This document shows, piece after piece, positions 45,401 to 56,740 of a DNA stretch of 64,000 bases (its first letter is position 1; each line of letters begins with the position of its first letter). The stretch is from Telopea speciosissima (lineage: Eukaryota > Streptophyta > Magnoliopsida > Proteales > Proteaceae): contig NC_057920.1 of the NCBI RefSeq assembly GCF_018873765.1, positions 12,661,307 to 12,725,306 on the forward strand, read 5' to 3'. The notes below the pieces were generated by a model. It did no database searches. It was given only the letters and a program-made list of their open reading frames with translations, and was not told the origin of the DNA. The translations under genes and the position numbers were made by a program.

Positions 45401-48400
45401 CCGTATCACTTATTCCCAAAAGTTCTTTGAGTCAAGGGTAAAATGAGATTTTTACTATTATGTCTCTACCCGGAGCTGTCATTGTCTTGCACACTTTTCA
45501 AGTTAACATGTGATATGACAGGTTTTTATTCATTGGAAAAAAAAATGTATGCTATATTAAAAGGGCAAAAAAGTAAGGTTACAACTTCTTTTTCACCAAC
45601 CTTAGTTACAACAAGATTTTCCCAAATTAGATGGATGGGTATGTGCAACAATGGCAGCTTCAGATGATTTACATAAACTTCTAGTCACCACAAGTTATTC
45701 AAGTCTGGTAGATGGATCCAGTGCTCCCACTAAGTCCCATTCAAAAATCAATGCACTATAATTGCCCCTGATGTAGTTGGAGCATTCATTGACAAGACAC
45801 CCAATGATGAACTAATAACTTATCTATTAGCACTTCTGCAATGAAATGATAGAATGAAAAGCATAGGACTTATAGCCTTAGCAATTGCACTAATGATGAC
45901 CCATCAACACAGCCTGAACCCAATTACAATAGATACATGCAGCAAATAGATCATGACATTACCTGAGGTGCATATACGCAGCCTAGTGTCCCAACCACTA
46001 TGCCTCCCAGTACAAATCCACCAATAAAGATACTTGCACTGTTTGGTTTTCCACCATCACTGCATTTGCAGAGGTATAAAATTCCGATAAAAGAAAGAGT
46101 GTAATTTGCATAAGAGATAAGAAACAACTAAAACTAAAAACATAGGGGAAAGAAGGAAGAGAAAAAAATTATACAATGAAAATTTTTTAGATACATTCAA
46201 TGGAGATGACTGAGACAATAATTTGACCAATAACCCATGTAGCAAAAACCCATAAAGGCCATAAAAGCACATCTGACTAAACAGGGGCATTGGCCACGTG
46301 GCAAAAATATGTAACAACAATTGAAGGTAACAGCAGACTCTCTTAAAACAACCAAAAAACATCAGAACCAAATGACATAAATGTTTTCCTTCAGAATAAA
46401 TTGAGAAAGGAGAAAAAAGAGAAGGAAATTTAAAAATTAAAATATAACCAAAGTAAAAACGTGTCACATTTAAAAGCCCCTTTTTTGAGAAGACAGTTAT
46501 TAGCATGCTAAAGTAGTTAACATATAACTGAGCCAATGTAGCAGGAGAAACCAAATGAATGAATGAATCATAGAAAATTATGGTACTTTACTTTTTGCAA
46601 TTTTGTCTGTAGGGGAAACTTCAGGCCCTTGAAGTTAGTAGATATTATGTGAAATTTGAGGTGCAAGAGAAACATTACAAAAAATATTAAGTTTTGTGGA
46701 ATTCCATAATACGTTTATACATACATGATTACTCACCCTTGACCAAAATACTCTATTGAACAACCATGAAAGTGTTACAAAGATCGGTATTAGAAGACAC
46801 AGTGAATCCCATATAAGTTTGCATTCAAATAACATGCATAATGGTTTTCTAAGTCTTAAAAAATTAAATAATGTGACACAAGTGGTGCTCCAACTCCTAT
46901 AATTAACCCAAATACATTTCAATGAACCACCAAAAATAGAAGAGAAATATTAGTAGACATTATGTGAAATCCTCATTAGATTAACTCTATGGTTTTGGGT
47001 TGGATTAAAGATATTGAATTGCCCAACCCAAAGCTTAAGGTGGAGAGGCCCAACTGGTATATGAAGTCATCCAAGGTCCCAGAGTTAGCCGATGTGGATT
47101 ATTCCCAACACTTAGGTGGAAAGGCCCAACTGGAATCTAAAGTCATCCAAGGTCCTAGAGTTAGCCCATGTAGGATTATTCCTAATGCTCCCCCTCACAT
47201 GTTGCCCCTCTTTTGGGTCATACTACATGTGGCATGTATGGCCCTCTTTGGGGTGACCGTATACATATGTTTAATTAACATAATGGGTCTGGTGCTCTAA
47301 TAGCATATTGAAGTGTCCAACCCAAAAGCTTAAAGCTATTAGGTGGAGAGGTCAACTAGTATACGAAGTCATCCAAGGTCCCAGAGTTAGCCATTGTGGA
47401 TTATTCCCAACACTTAGGTGGAGAGGCTCAACTGGTATCTAAAGTCATCCACGGTCCTAGAGTTGGCCGATGTGGGATTATTCCCAAGAGAAGAGAGAAT
47501 GTTAAATTGGAAATTTAACTGATCAAGTGGTTTGAAGGGGCTCATTTGAAATAAAAGAGAGGAAAGATAGGGTTTAAGAGAATTAGGCTCAGGACTTCGT
47601 GCAAATTAGGAAATAGGCTTGAATTTTATGATTTAATGTTAGATGTATTTAAGGGGTTAGGTGTCAAGCTGCTGGTCTGCAATTGCAGCAAGAAGAAAGA
47701 AGCAGTTCCAATATCAAAAACAGAGGTTCAATAAGGGTTTCAATGAAGAACCAAAATTGGATGATACAGAAAAGCGCTATGTAAAAGGTGCAGTTGGTAG
47801 AATTTACATATGGACATTGGAGAAATGCTGCCACTTCCTCTTATAGTCATGGAGTGTATGCAGAAAATAGGAAGCTCTGGGAACTAAGTATTTGATGGTG
47901 TAGGGTAGTACTAGGACTGAAAGAGAAGCACGATGAATCTGGTAGCAGGAAAGGGTTTTCTAATTTGAATAATGACAATAATAACAGCTGAAGGTATATA
48001 AAGAATAAAAATTTGTAGAAATTAAATTCTGTTGTTCAACTCATTAGAGACCCTTAGATCCCTTGAATCCACAAGGCACAGACAGACAATTCCCCCCCCC
48101 CCCCCCGCAAAAAAATATTTTTTTCCTAAAAAATGTCTGAACAGTATGAGCAAAAAAGCCTTCGAAATAATCTTTGTTTTCCTCTCTTCTAGGTCTCTTA
48201 ATTAGACTGCTACTAATATTGTGAAATTAAAAAAAAAATGTCAAGATAGAACCAGACCCAAACAATAATTAGAGACGAAGCTTAGTCCTGGACTATAATT
48301 TGCTCTCAAAATTTTGAAAATTTGGACCCACAAACAAAAAAATTTGCCACCACATTTCATGAATGTTCCTTCTCTTAAGCCCTTGAATTTTCCAATATAA

Positions 48401-50631
48401 TAAAAACCATTAACCTAATTGTAAAGCTCTGGTTACTAAGATCATAACAAGTAAAAAATTACTAAATCTCATGAGTTCTCAAATTTTGAGTTGTTTTACT
48501 ATTTTGAAATAACAGTAACAAAAAGTAATCCCAAATTTCAAAGTATTGGAAAAAAAACTCAAATTTAGTGCACTGGAACCAATAGTTGTCATGCCCAAGC
48601 AGTAATAAAATGACCATGTAGGAAAGGTGAAAACATAAATGAATAGATGGAAAGAAGTAGCCTAGCAAGTCTTGACTGTTCAATCAGTTTGCATGTGAAA
48701 AATACATCAAATAAAATCCAATTTTTCAAGAAGTATAGCTGACATGATTAAACGACTACAGATCTCAATGTTAAATATTGTGACCATATGTGATCGGAAC
48801 CTAAAACACATCCACATCAGCATCAAACTTGAATTGCAAATCACAATAAGGCATTGAAAAAAAAAAATTGGACTACATATGGAAACCAAAAAGATAAAAA
48901 ATATAAAAGAGAAAACAGAAACGTCAATAGGGTAAGAGTAAAGTAGGACCTATATGCTGCCTGAATTGTAAGTGGCCTTCTATAAGCTGAAAGTTTTGCC
49001 TTCCTCATATGAATGGGAATAAGAGCTAAATTTCTGGGGCTACTGCTCACAATAAATTGGTCCACTGGCTTCAGAGAGGAACCTAGCAGACAAATTAGGT
49101 ACAGTTCAGACATTCCAAGGCTCCAAGCAAACTCTAAAAATCATGATGATCATAACAACTGATATACATAAGTGCATCACACATTGTTCCAGTGAAGCTC
49201 AGACATAAAGTGGAAATAGATCAGTGATAGCATGCTCTAATAGAAAGTAATGAGCAGCAGCACCAAGGCTAGTCTCCTAACAAAAAAAAGGGCGTACCCA
49301 GTGCACAAGGCTCTCGCCACTGCAGGGTCTGGGGAGGGTCATAATGTACGCAGACTTACCCCTGCTTTCATAGAGAGACTGTTTCCAGACTCGAACCTGT
49401 GACTATTTGGTCACAATGGAGCAACCTTACCGTTGCACCAAGGCCCAGCCTCCAAGGCTAGTCTCCTAACATTCTTCTTATATGTAGATTGTTGTGTTTA
49501 CCATTGTGAGTGAGAGACAATATCAATGTTAGGTTCCCTAAAGTTTAAACAGAAGCAGTAACAAGCTTTCAATATTTTTCGACTTTTCACATTTTCTATT
49601 ATTTTGAAACTCAAACTGAATTCAATGCAAGCCATTTCCCAATTCACTGGGTAAAAAATTTCCTTGAACTTCCTTGATTATTCAGGGTGAAATATGTATA
49701 AGAGTTAAAATTCAAGACTTCAACCTGTTGTACGAATGTTTAGCATACCTAGGTCCCAAAATTCCTAGGTATCTTAGAATGTTTTAGGATCACCGAAATT
49801 ATGGAAAATGTATCACTATTTCAATCATAACATAATAGATGGAATAACAGAAAAGGGGTGAGGGGGGAATCACTCTCAAGTCCTGAGCTTGAATAGTAGG
49901 GGATGTAACTCATTCCACAATAATTTTTGACCTCCAATAGTAAGGGATGTTATTCAGTCCATAATAATTACCATGGCCCTAACTGGAAAACCCAAGCAGA
50001 AAAATAGAACAACATGAGAGACAATTCAACATCCATCACCATGGGTAATCTTATTGATTAAAAAACAATTTCACATCCAATTTGGTATTCAAATGTATGA
50101 CAAATATCCTGAATGTTCTCTCCTTACACAATCAGAAAGACCATGGTATTCCAAGATACATAAGTAGAAAATTATTGCAGTAACCTATGAACATAGTTCA
50201 ATCAATCCAAGGAAATTATTTCCATAGTCCATCTCCTAACACTACGAAGTATAAACATAGTTGGAATCATCATTAAAAAAATATTCACTACAAATATCAT
50301 ATTTTTCTTATACAGAATTAGAATTCTCTCCAAAAACATTATCCATACTAAATTAAGTAAACATCACAGGTTTGTCTCTGATGAATAGGGTGGGAACAAC
50401 GAGGTCAGGTACAACACATTAAATTTAAAGAAAACTTTCTCCAGAGAAAAATGCAAGGAAATAAGTATAGAAACAACAAAGATAACCAAGAGTTGCGCAA
50501 AAACTAAACCATTAGAGAAAGAGATACTAAAGCAGATCACAAAACTACCATTAATGATGATATCAAAAACAGAAATTTAGAGCATAATTACCATTTAAGA
50601 GATGGAATCGAGGACTGGCGATAGCAGTCAT
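42036..50631 (-). CDS. Conserved plastid single-pass membrane protein, function unknown
   Basis: Five exons join in frame: 50631-50592, 49133-48950, 46059-45963, 44142-44056 and 42167-42036, giving 179 residues over 8.6 kb. The start [12 protein letters not shown] and the Ser/Arg-rich first 75 residues look like a chloroplast transit peptide. Next come [12 protein letters not shown], a glycine-rich membrane segment ([19 protein letters not shown]), the strongly conserved [20 protein letters not shown] and a charged, probably coiled-coil C-terminus ([20 protein letters not shown]). I know this layout from uncharacterised plant proteins, with YtxH-like character, and cannot give a role. The exon 2 donor is GTCCTA, weak but in frame. 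Intron 4 contains the right edge of the large duplication. Confidence 0.87.
42371..42404. repeat. (GT)n microsatellite followed by a G run
   Basis: About 17 GT units, then 'tta' and a G-rich stretch at 42405-42431. It lies in intron 4 of the plastid-protein gene and is absent from unit 1. Confidence 0.9.
46985..47490. repeat. Intronic repeat with four 'AACTGGTAT' modules
   Basis: Modules of 70-80 bp at about 47038-47110, 47111-47180, 47330-47403 and 47408-47485 share 'ggtggagaggcccaactgg', 'gtcatccaaggtcccagag' and 'gattattccc'. The short frames here read the repeat. The two pairs are about 290 bp apart, suggesting duplication of a two-module unit. It lies in intron 2 of the plastid-protein gene; I think it is LTR-element debris. 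Confidence 0.6.
49283..49451 (-). mobile_element. Au SINE with 20 bp target duplication, minus strand
   Basis: The Au body on the minus strand includes 'gggcgtacccagtgcacaag', 'acttacccctgc' and the head 'ccttaccgttgcacc'. The flanks 49263-49282 and 49452-49471 (CCAAGGCTAGTCTCCTAACA) are identical, marking a recent insertion. It lies in intron 1 of the plastid-protein gene. Confidence 0.9.
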
Positions 50632-52966
50632 AGTTAAAATGATATTTCGAGGATGGACAGAGAAAGAGAGAGATGATTCAGAGAAGAAGAAATTGAACTA
50701 CTTATAACTACTTAGGGTGATTTCTTACTTGAAGTTTGATTTTTATTTGATTTTCGATAACTTTTTTTATTTTTTGGTAGAAAATTTTCGATAACTTCAA
50801 TGCTATTTTTAGTGATTTTGGGTCCAAGCAATCCACTCATTTTTTTTTTCTTCCGGGTCGGGGCTCTGGACCATCAGCACTTGGCCCGGTTATCTTTAGG
50901 CAAAATGGGTATCGGCCCATCGAGAGAGTACCCCCACAAACCGGTTAAGAAACGTTCTGCCCTATCTCTTGTAATTTGTATTAGGGCTAAAGTTTTTCCT
51001 TCACCTGTCTTGTGTTGTGTCGTGTTTGGAAGGGGAAAAGAACTCTGTTTGGTTTGCATGCATGGATACTGCTCCAAGTATAGAAGCACGTGAAATTACC
51101 ACCTCGTCTCTTGTGAAATAAAAAAATTTCATCTATGTTGATACCTCTAGGTACACTCGCATTGGCCCCTGCACCATGCGATCAGACAGCTAACTCTTGC
51201 CCTCAAAAAAAATTCCTACGCAGGTAATAAGGAGATGCTTTCTCACACCTTTTCACATTCTCGCAATATGAGTTCAAAGTTCACATTAGCATTCTCATTT
51301 TTCCCTAACATTGTGGGCCCCTTATTGATTAAACTTTTTTCTGTGTCGTGATTAGTGTAGCATAGGAGATTCTCCCTGCACAAACATGGGATACTCTTGC
51401 CATTTATATTTATAGTGGGGGGAAGTTTTGCTTCACAACTTGATGAAGGAATCGTACAACCATCAATGGTTGTCCTTCTCTACCCATCATTTATGAATGG
51501 TTGAACATACCCCTTGATTGTTGCACGATACTCTTTGGACACCAATCGAAAGCCATGATCAAGGAATTCTCTCTAACTGAAGGAAAACTTTGTCCTTTTA
51601 TAGTGTAGGACCAATTTATGTAAGAACTGAAAGGGGGATGAAACCTCTAGTCATGACTACAGGAATGGTGATCTATCATATGTCTATCAACCATTGGCCC
51701 AATATCAAGACAATTTTCAACATCTTAGCCGTCCAACTCCAAGAAGAGAGAGACAAAGAGATGGATTTCAAGGCAATACCAAAATAAGGAAAGTCAATCA
51801 TTATTATTTTTTTTGGTAAAAGGACAGTCGATAAATATGGTACCATAGAACAAATATATTGAAATATAAATGGGGAAGTGGTTTCTATGGGGGAGTGTGG
51901 CCCCTGTGTCTGTGCGGGGTCAATGGGAGGACATGTGGAAGTATTAGGCAGGCGGTCATTTTTTGCCTTTCATGGGAATGTGATAGTCGTTTTTTCCCAC
52001 TTGTGTCTAGGCATGAGCAGTGCACTCCCCCATAGGAAACATTTATCCAATAGAAATATATTTATATATGAGAAGAGCTGTCGTGCTGCTAGCTTGAGAC
52101 TAGTGTGTTAGAGACTTGGAGCCTTAACTCCCAGGATCCCCACCACTACCCCCAACCAAAAAAACATTCTACCTATATATTTTCAGGGCCAGGAAGCGGA
52201 TTGATGCCAGACTGTGTAGCCCTTGCACCAACGTGGCGTCCAGTGAGAGTGTGTGCAAGGGTAACCAATAGAGGTGAAACTTTTCATTTCACGGGGCGAG
52301 GTGGTCATTTAGCCCTTATCGTGTCTGGGCACAGGAGCCATGTAGCATGGCAGCACTCTTTTCCCTTTTTTTTTTTTTTACTATAGCAGATATATGTTTT
52401 GATATTATAGTGAAGACCTATGAAGATGATTTAGACCATCAGATATGTTCAACTGCAAATTTTGCAACTTTACTATAGGCAAATGGTGAAGGATTTGGTT
52501 CACCCACAATTCTACTATCAGTGTTACTCTCGTCTTATATGTTGAGGTCAATAATGCCGGGAAAAAAAAAATCCTCTCTGATTCCTTTAAAAGTGTAGTG
52601 CGGTGCAGTTCGGGGCTGAGAGCTCGGCGTTTGGGGCATGCATGTATAGTGTTTGTTCCCTTCTTCATTCTCCCCCTTAATCCCATCCAAAAAAATATAT
52701 ATATATTAAAACCCAAGAAACCATAAATTCGCATAGCTTTTATGGCTCCCTGATTGAGCCAAGAGAAGATGGGGCAACATGTCTAAATACTAGGTTATTA
52801 TAATATCGGGGACAGAACACTTCCAAGCTACGCAACATATGCTAGCGTCTTCCTTTGTTTATCTCTTTTCCTCCCTTATATGAAATGACATATCTGTCCC
52901 CCATTGTGGGGGGAGAGAGATAGACATAGGGATGTGCTAGCATACACTACAAAGCCCGATACCAAA
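50632..52966. other. Upstream flank of the plastid-protein gene, with MITEs
   Basis: 50632-50720 is the probable promoter and 5' UTR. A MITE with 17-18 bp inverted ends (GTTTCTATGGGGGAGTG and its reverse complement with one extra base) spans 51881-52040. A related GC-rich stretch lies at 52190-52345, and 52805-52957 carries 'atgctagcgtc...gtgctagcat' ends. I see no gene. Confidence 0.5.
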
Positions 52967-53134
52967 TATCTAGCCTTTGGTAAAAGGGGATATTACTGAG
53001 AAAGGGGGTGTGCACAGCTAGTGGCTTCATTCACGCAAAACTCCTGAAGCCACCGAATGGAATACGGCCAATCCGTCACACACACAAGAGACAGGGCCTT
53101 CCTTGCTAGGGCATCTGCAACCAAATTCATAGCC

Positions 53135-53890
53135 CTAGGAACAAAAGAAAAAAACCATAGAGGAGAAGGAGGGAATCAGCCCCACCACATCAGCTACAAG
53201 GTCTTCCACCTCCCACGAAGGGGTCTTCCGTCCTTCAATCATGAGAAGAGCATCTATGCTATCAGACTCAACAAGGATGTCCTCAATACCCATCTCCAAA
53301 GCAACAGTCAAGGCAAATCGGATTGCGAGGACTTCACCCTGAATAATACAACCAAAACGAGTGGGGATGGACCGAGCCAGGCGAGGAGAGCCAGTGTGAT
53401 CTCTGAAACAAACACCTACTCCTTCCTTGGACTTGTTCTCAGGTAAAGCAGCGTCACAGTTCACCTTTAACCTACCCGTCGAAGGGGGAACCCAATGACT
53501 AGGGTGAGGACTGAAGGCTGTAGAATCAGAGAGACTCGCACTGGTCACCAAATTTGCAGCAAAAAATTCCAAATACGCCTTCTCCGCCATTTGAATAATT
53601 TCTAAAGGAGTCCACTCCTTGCCACTGAGAACCAAGTCATTGCGAGCTACCCACAAATACCAGCAAATAAACGAAGCCTTTGAAAGAGATTCACGGGCTA
53701 ACTTCTTATCTCCCCTAAACCACACATTCCAGCTACTGATCCAATCAACTAACCTGGGATTGTCTCTAGGAGGGGAGAACTGGAGCGAGGAGCCAAACCA
53801 CACACAACGAGCGAGGGGACAGTCGAAGAGAATGTGATCCACTGACTCACTAGTAGCTCCACATCTCATACAGCTAGGATCAACCCGCAT
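53135..53890 (-). pseudogene. LINE zinc-finger/RNase H reading frame
   Basis: A 251-codon open frame carries the zf-RVT-like cysteine/histidine cluster and RNase H with Asp (NCDAAL), Glu (QGEVLAI) and Asp (VESDSID). It shifts frame just before its natural end; the next frame continues AMNLVADALARKAL. It belongs to the element at 52979-54993. Confidence 0.85.
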
Positions 53891-54639
53891 CTATCTAACC
53901 TAAAGACCAGTGCCTATGGCCAGAGCATCATTACTAGCTCTCTATAGAAAACTTATGATCTTTGGAAGCGTCTGTAACGCCCAGATTCTGTTCCAAATTG
54001 AATCAGCAACATGATCCCAAAGCCGAGATGTAGAAGAAGAAGCCTTGGCCCTGTACAACTCCTCCTCCTTCCTAGCAAGCAAACGGTAAGCCGATTTGAC
54101 TGAAAAGCAACCCTCCCTTGAGGCTTCCCAACACCTTTTATCTTCCCCAACCATCAGAGAGAGGGGAATCTGAGAAATGGCATCCACTTTAGCTGGTTGT
54201 AAAAAAGCCTTGAGCAAACTCACTTTCCACCTGCGAGACACCGGGTCAATAAGGTCTTTAACAACTGAAATAGAGCAACCACTCAGCTTTATGTACTGCA
54301 CTCTAAAATTTGGAGGGGCTGGAATCCATTTGTCTTCCCAAATATCAATCTTTGAGCCATCTCCTACTTTCCACACTAATCCCTCCAAGAGCACCTCCCT
54401 TCCCACCAAAATACTTCTCCACCCCCAAGAGGGGCAATTACCAACTTTGGCTTGCATAAAATCATAGTGAGGATAATAAATAGACTTTATAAATTTTACC
54501 CATTTCACATCCGGGGACGTCCATAACCTCCAACCAACTTTAGCTAACAACGCACGATTCTGTAATCTCGAATCCTTAAAGCCCAATCTTCCTCTAGACT
54601 TTGGTCTACATAACCGCTGCCAAGACATCCAGTGTATTT

Positions 54640-54757
54640 TCTGCTTATCTTCCACACCCCCCCCCCCCAAAAAAAAAAAAAAGTTGGACGTCCAGTGTAT
54701 TTTCTGCTTATCTTCGACACCCCCCCCCCCCCAAAAAAAAAAAAAGCTGGACGAAGC
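54640..54757. repeat. Tandem duplication of about 60 bp within the LINE
   Basis: The segment 'gtccagtgtattttctgctt...' with a C run and an A run occurs twice in tandem (about 54628-54690 and 54691-54757), both ending in a C(10-14)A(12-14) tract. In the protein this doubles the residues EDKQKIHW. It is absent from normal LINEs. Confidence 0.8.
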
Positions 54758-55622
54758 CTTCCTTACCAAGTCATGAAAAGAGAGGGGAAACTTGAAGTAT
54801 TGACTAGCATAATTTGCCATAGGAGCTACAGCAGCCTTCAGTAAAATTTCCTTTCCAGCATGAGACAGTAGCTTCTCTTTCCACCCCTGCAGTTTGCAAA
54901 GGGTCTTCTCCTTTATAACATTGAAGACATCCTTCTTAGACACACCAAAGTGAGTCGGCAGACCCAAATAATTTGTTAGGGTTTTAATTATATTATCTAG
55001 CCTTTCTTTAGTACAATGATTTTAAAGTCGAAGCTTTGAAAAGAAGGTTTGAGACATAGTCTTGATTCTCAATCAAGTAATGTTTCTTTCGGGAGTAGAA
55101 TTGAATTCCCATCTTATTTGCATCTGACATAAATCTGAGCGTTAAGGCTTTGTTTTGTATCATTTTTTAAATAGATTCTGCATCTAGGACGCATTTTGAA
55201 ATTAGATTACTTTCTATTTTCTCGCATCAGAATGCATTCTGCATTCAAATCTCTTTCGAGAATACGTATCAAACACAACCTAAAAATGCATCTGCATTAA
55301 AATCTCTTTCAAGAATGTGTATCAAACACAACCTAAAAATGCATCTGCATTCAAATCTCTTTCGAGAATGCATATCAAACACAGCCTAAAAATGCATCTA
55401 GGGGGATTTTCTCTTGAAAAATGCAATTTCACAAATTTGATGCTATGAATTCATTAGGACACATTGTTTGGGAAATCATTTTATAATGTGCAAAAATGCA
55501 TTTGTATTGGAGTCATAAGACTATGTTGGTGATTTTTTTTGCCAATTTAGAGAAAAAAACCCCTAGTCATGTAATTTAAGAAATTTCATTTTGAATATGG
55601 ATCGAGCTTTTTCCTTGAGGGC

Positions 55623-55792
55623 GGGCCTCAACGTAGCGATAAGTTTGCTTCATTGAGACCTAGTGGTTGCAGGTTAAGTTGGGAAATAGTCTTTCGACAA
55701 AGCAGGGGTAAGACTGTATACATATTGCGTACATTATGACTCTCCTTAAATCTTACAATGGCAAGAGCCTCATGTACTGGGTACGCCTTTTT
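55623..55792 (+). mobile_element. Au SINE, diverged, plus strand
   Basis: 'agcaggggtaagactg', 'gcgtacattatgactctcc' and 'ctcatgtactgggtacgcc' match the Au body. The head is mutated (TTAAGTT in place of TTCGAGT) and there is a short internal repetition around 'catattgcgtac'. It is older than the copy at 49283. Confidence 0.8.
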
Positions 55793-56483
55793 ACCCTTGG
55801 TGAAAGGAGAATCTCTTAATCAACGAGTTGGATTTGATGAGAATCATGCAAGGGCATTTTAGATTTCATACAAGGAAAAAAGGAATAGTATCACCCAAAT
55901 GGCTGGATTCTCTTCACCCACGGTGACAAGATCCTTATGGCTTACGATAAATATTTTTTTGATAGTTGAGCCCCAAGGAGAGTTGAACTCATGACCTCTT
56001 ATTTGTGAAGTGTTGGTCCTTGCCAAGTGAGCAAACCCCTTGGGGTTGGCTTAGGACATTTACTTGTTAGGGGAGTGCTAGTGCCACACTCATGTATTAA
56101 ATATATAGCCACATTGAAACAAAAGCTAGACACATAATGAACATTTTGCAGTCTCCCATATCTGGGCAACTTAACCATTCAAAGGGTGAAAGAACAAATG
56201 CTTGGTGGACACAATGACCACATGTCATGCTCCTATTGGAGTATACCCATATGCTCAATAATTGACGATCACACTAGCATTTTCCTTACTTATTAATGTC
56301 ATATGTTTTACCCAATCCAATGCCAAAAACCGGCACAAAGGCCTGATTCATTGGTTTCAGCTTAAGTACGAGGTCTGGACAAGACCATGATTTAATGAAC
56401 CAGATCGGAATCGATGGAAAAGCAAATAATTATCACTTCCAATTCGCGGGCACTTTCAATTCCTCTAATAGGGGGAGTGGACC
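55793..56483. other. Intergenic, no gene seen
   Basis: No convincing frame. Short degenerate repeats only. Confidence 0.45.
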
Positions 56484-56740
56484 TTGGGATGTAAATGAAT
56501 AGTCAAAACCCGTTTTCATAACGTGTCCATATCCATTTAGCACTATCCGAATTTGTTTGAAAACTAAACGGATGCAGATATGGATAGGCTATAGCTATCC
56601 GAAAAGTTATATTTACACGTAAATGGATAAAATATTCGATCTGTATCCGTATAGCACTATCTGAATCCGTCTGAAAGCTAATCGGATGTAGATGCGGATA
56701 TAGCACTATCCGAGCCGAATCCAATCCATTAACATCCCTA
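56484..56740. mobile_element. hAT-like MITE, 257 bp, perfect 8 bp target duplication
   Basis: TTGGGATGTAAA at the left and the inverted TTAACATCCCTA at the right, flanked by AGTGGACC at 56476-56483 and 56741-56748. Same family as 21785-22043, with the same 'tatccg' rich interior. Confidence 0.85.

Larger units (their letters stand above)
52979..54993 (-). mobile_element. LINE fragment, minus strand, 12 bp target duplication
   Basis: The fragment runs from NYLGLPTHFGVSKKDVFNVI (after the RT core) through a zf-RVT-like CMRCGATSESVDHILFDCPL to an RNase H (LKVNCDAALPEN, QGEVLAIRFAL, VESDSIDALLMI), ending at a stop near 53000. The flanks 52967-52978 and 54994-55005 (TATCTAGCCTTT) are identical. 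The RT core is lost and only about 20 nt of 3' UTR remain, with no A tail. Frameshifts near 53145 and 53945 make it non-functional. Confidence 0.87.

Noticed and set aside
46057-46554. 165-codon minus-strand frame with many hydrophobic residues
   Set aside because: It lies in AT-rich intron 2 and its end overlaps exon 3 in a different frame from the supported gene. The hydrophobicity reflects base composition, and it matches no membrane family I know.
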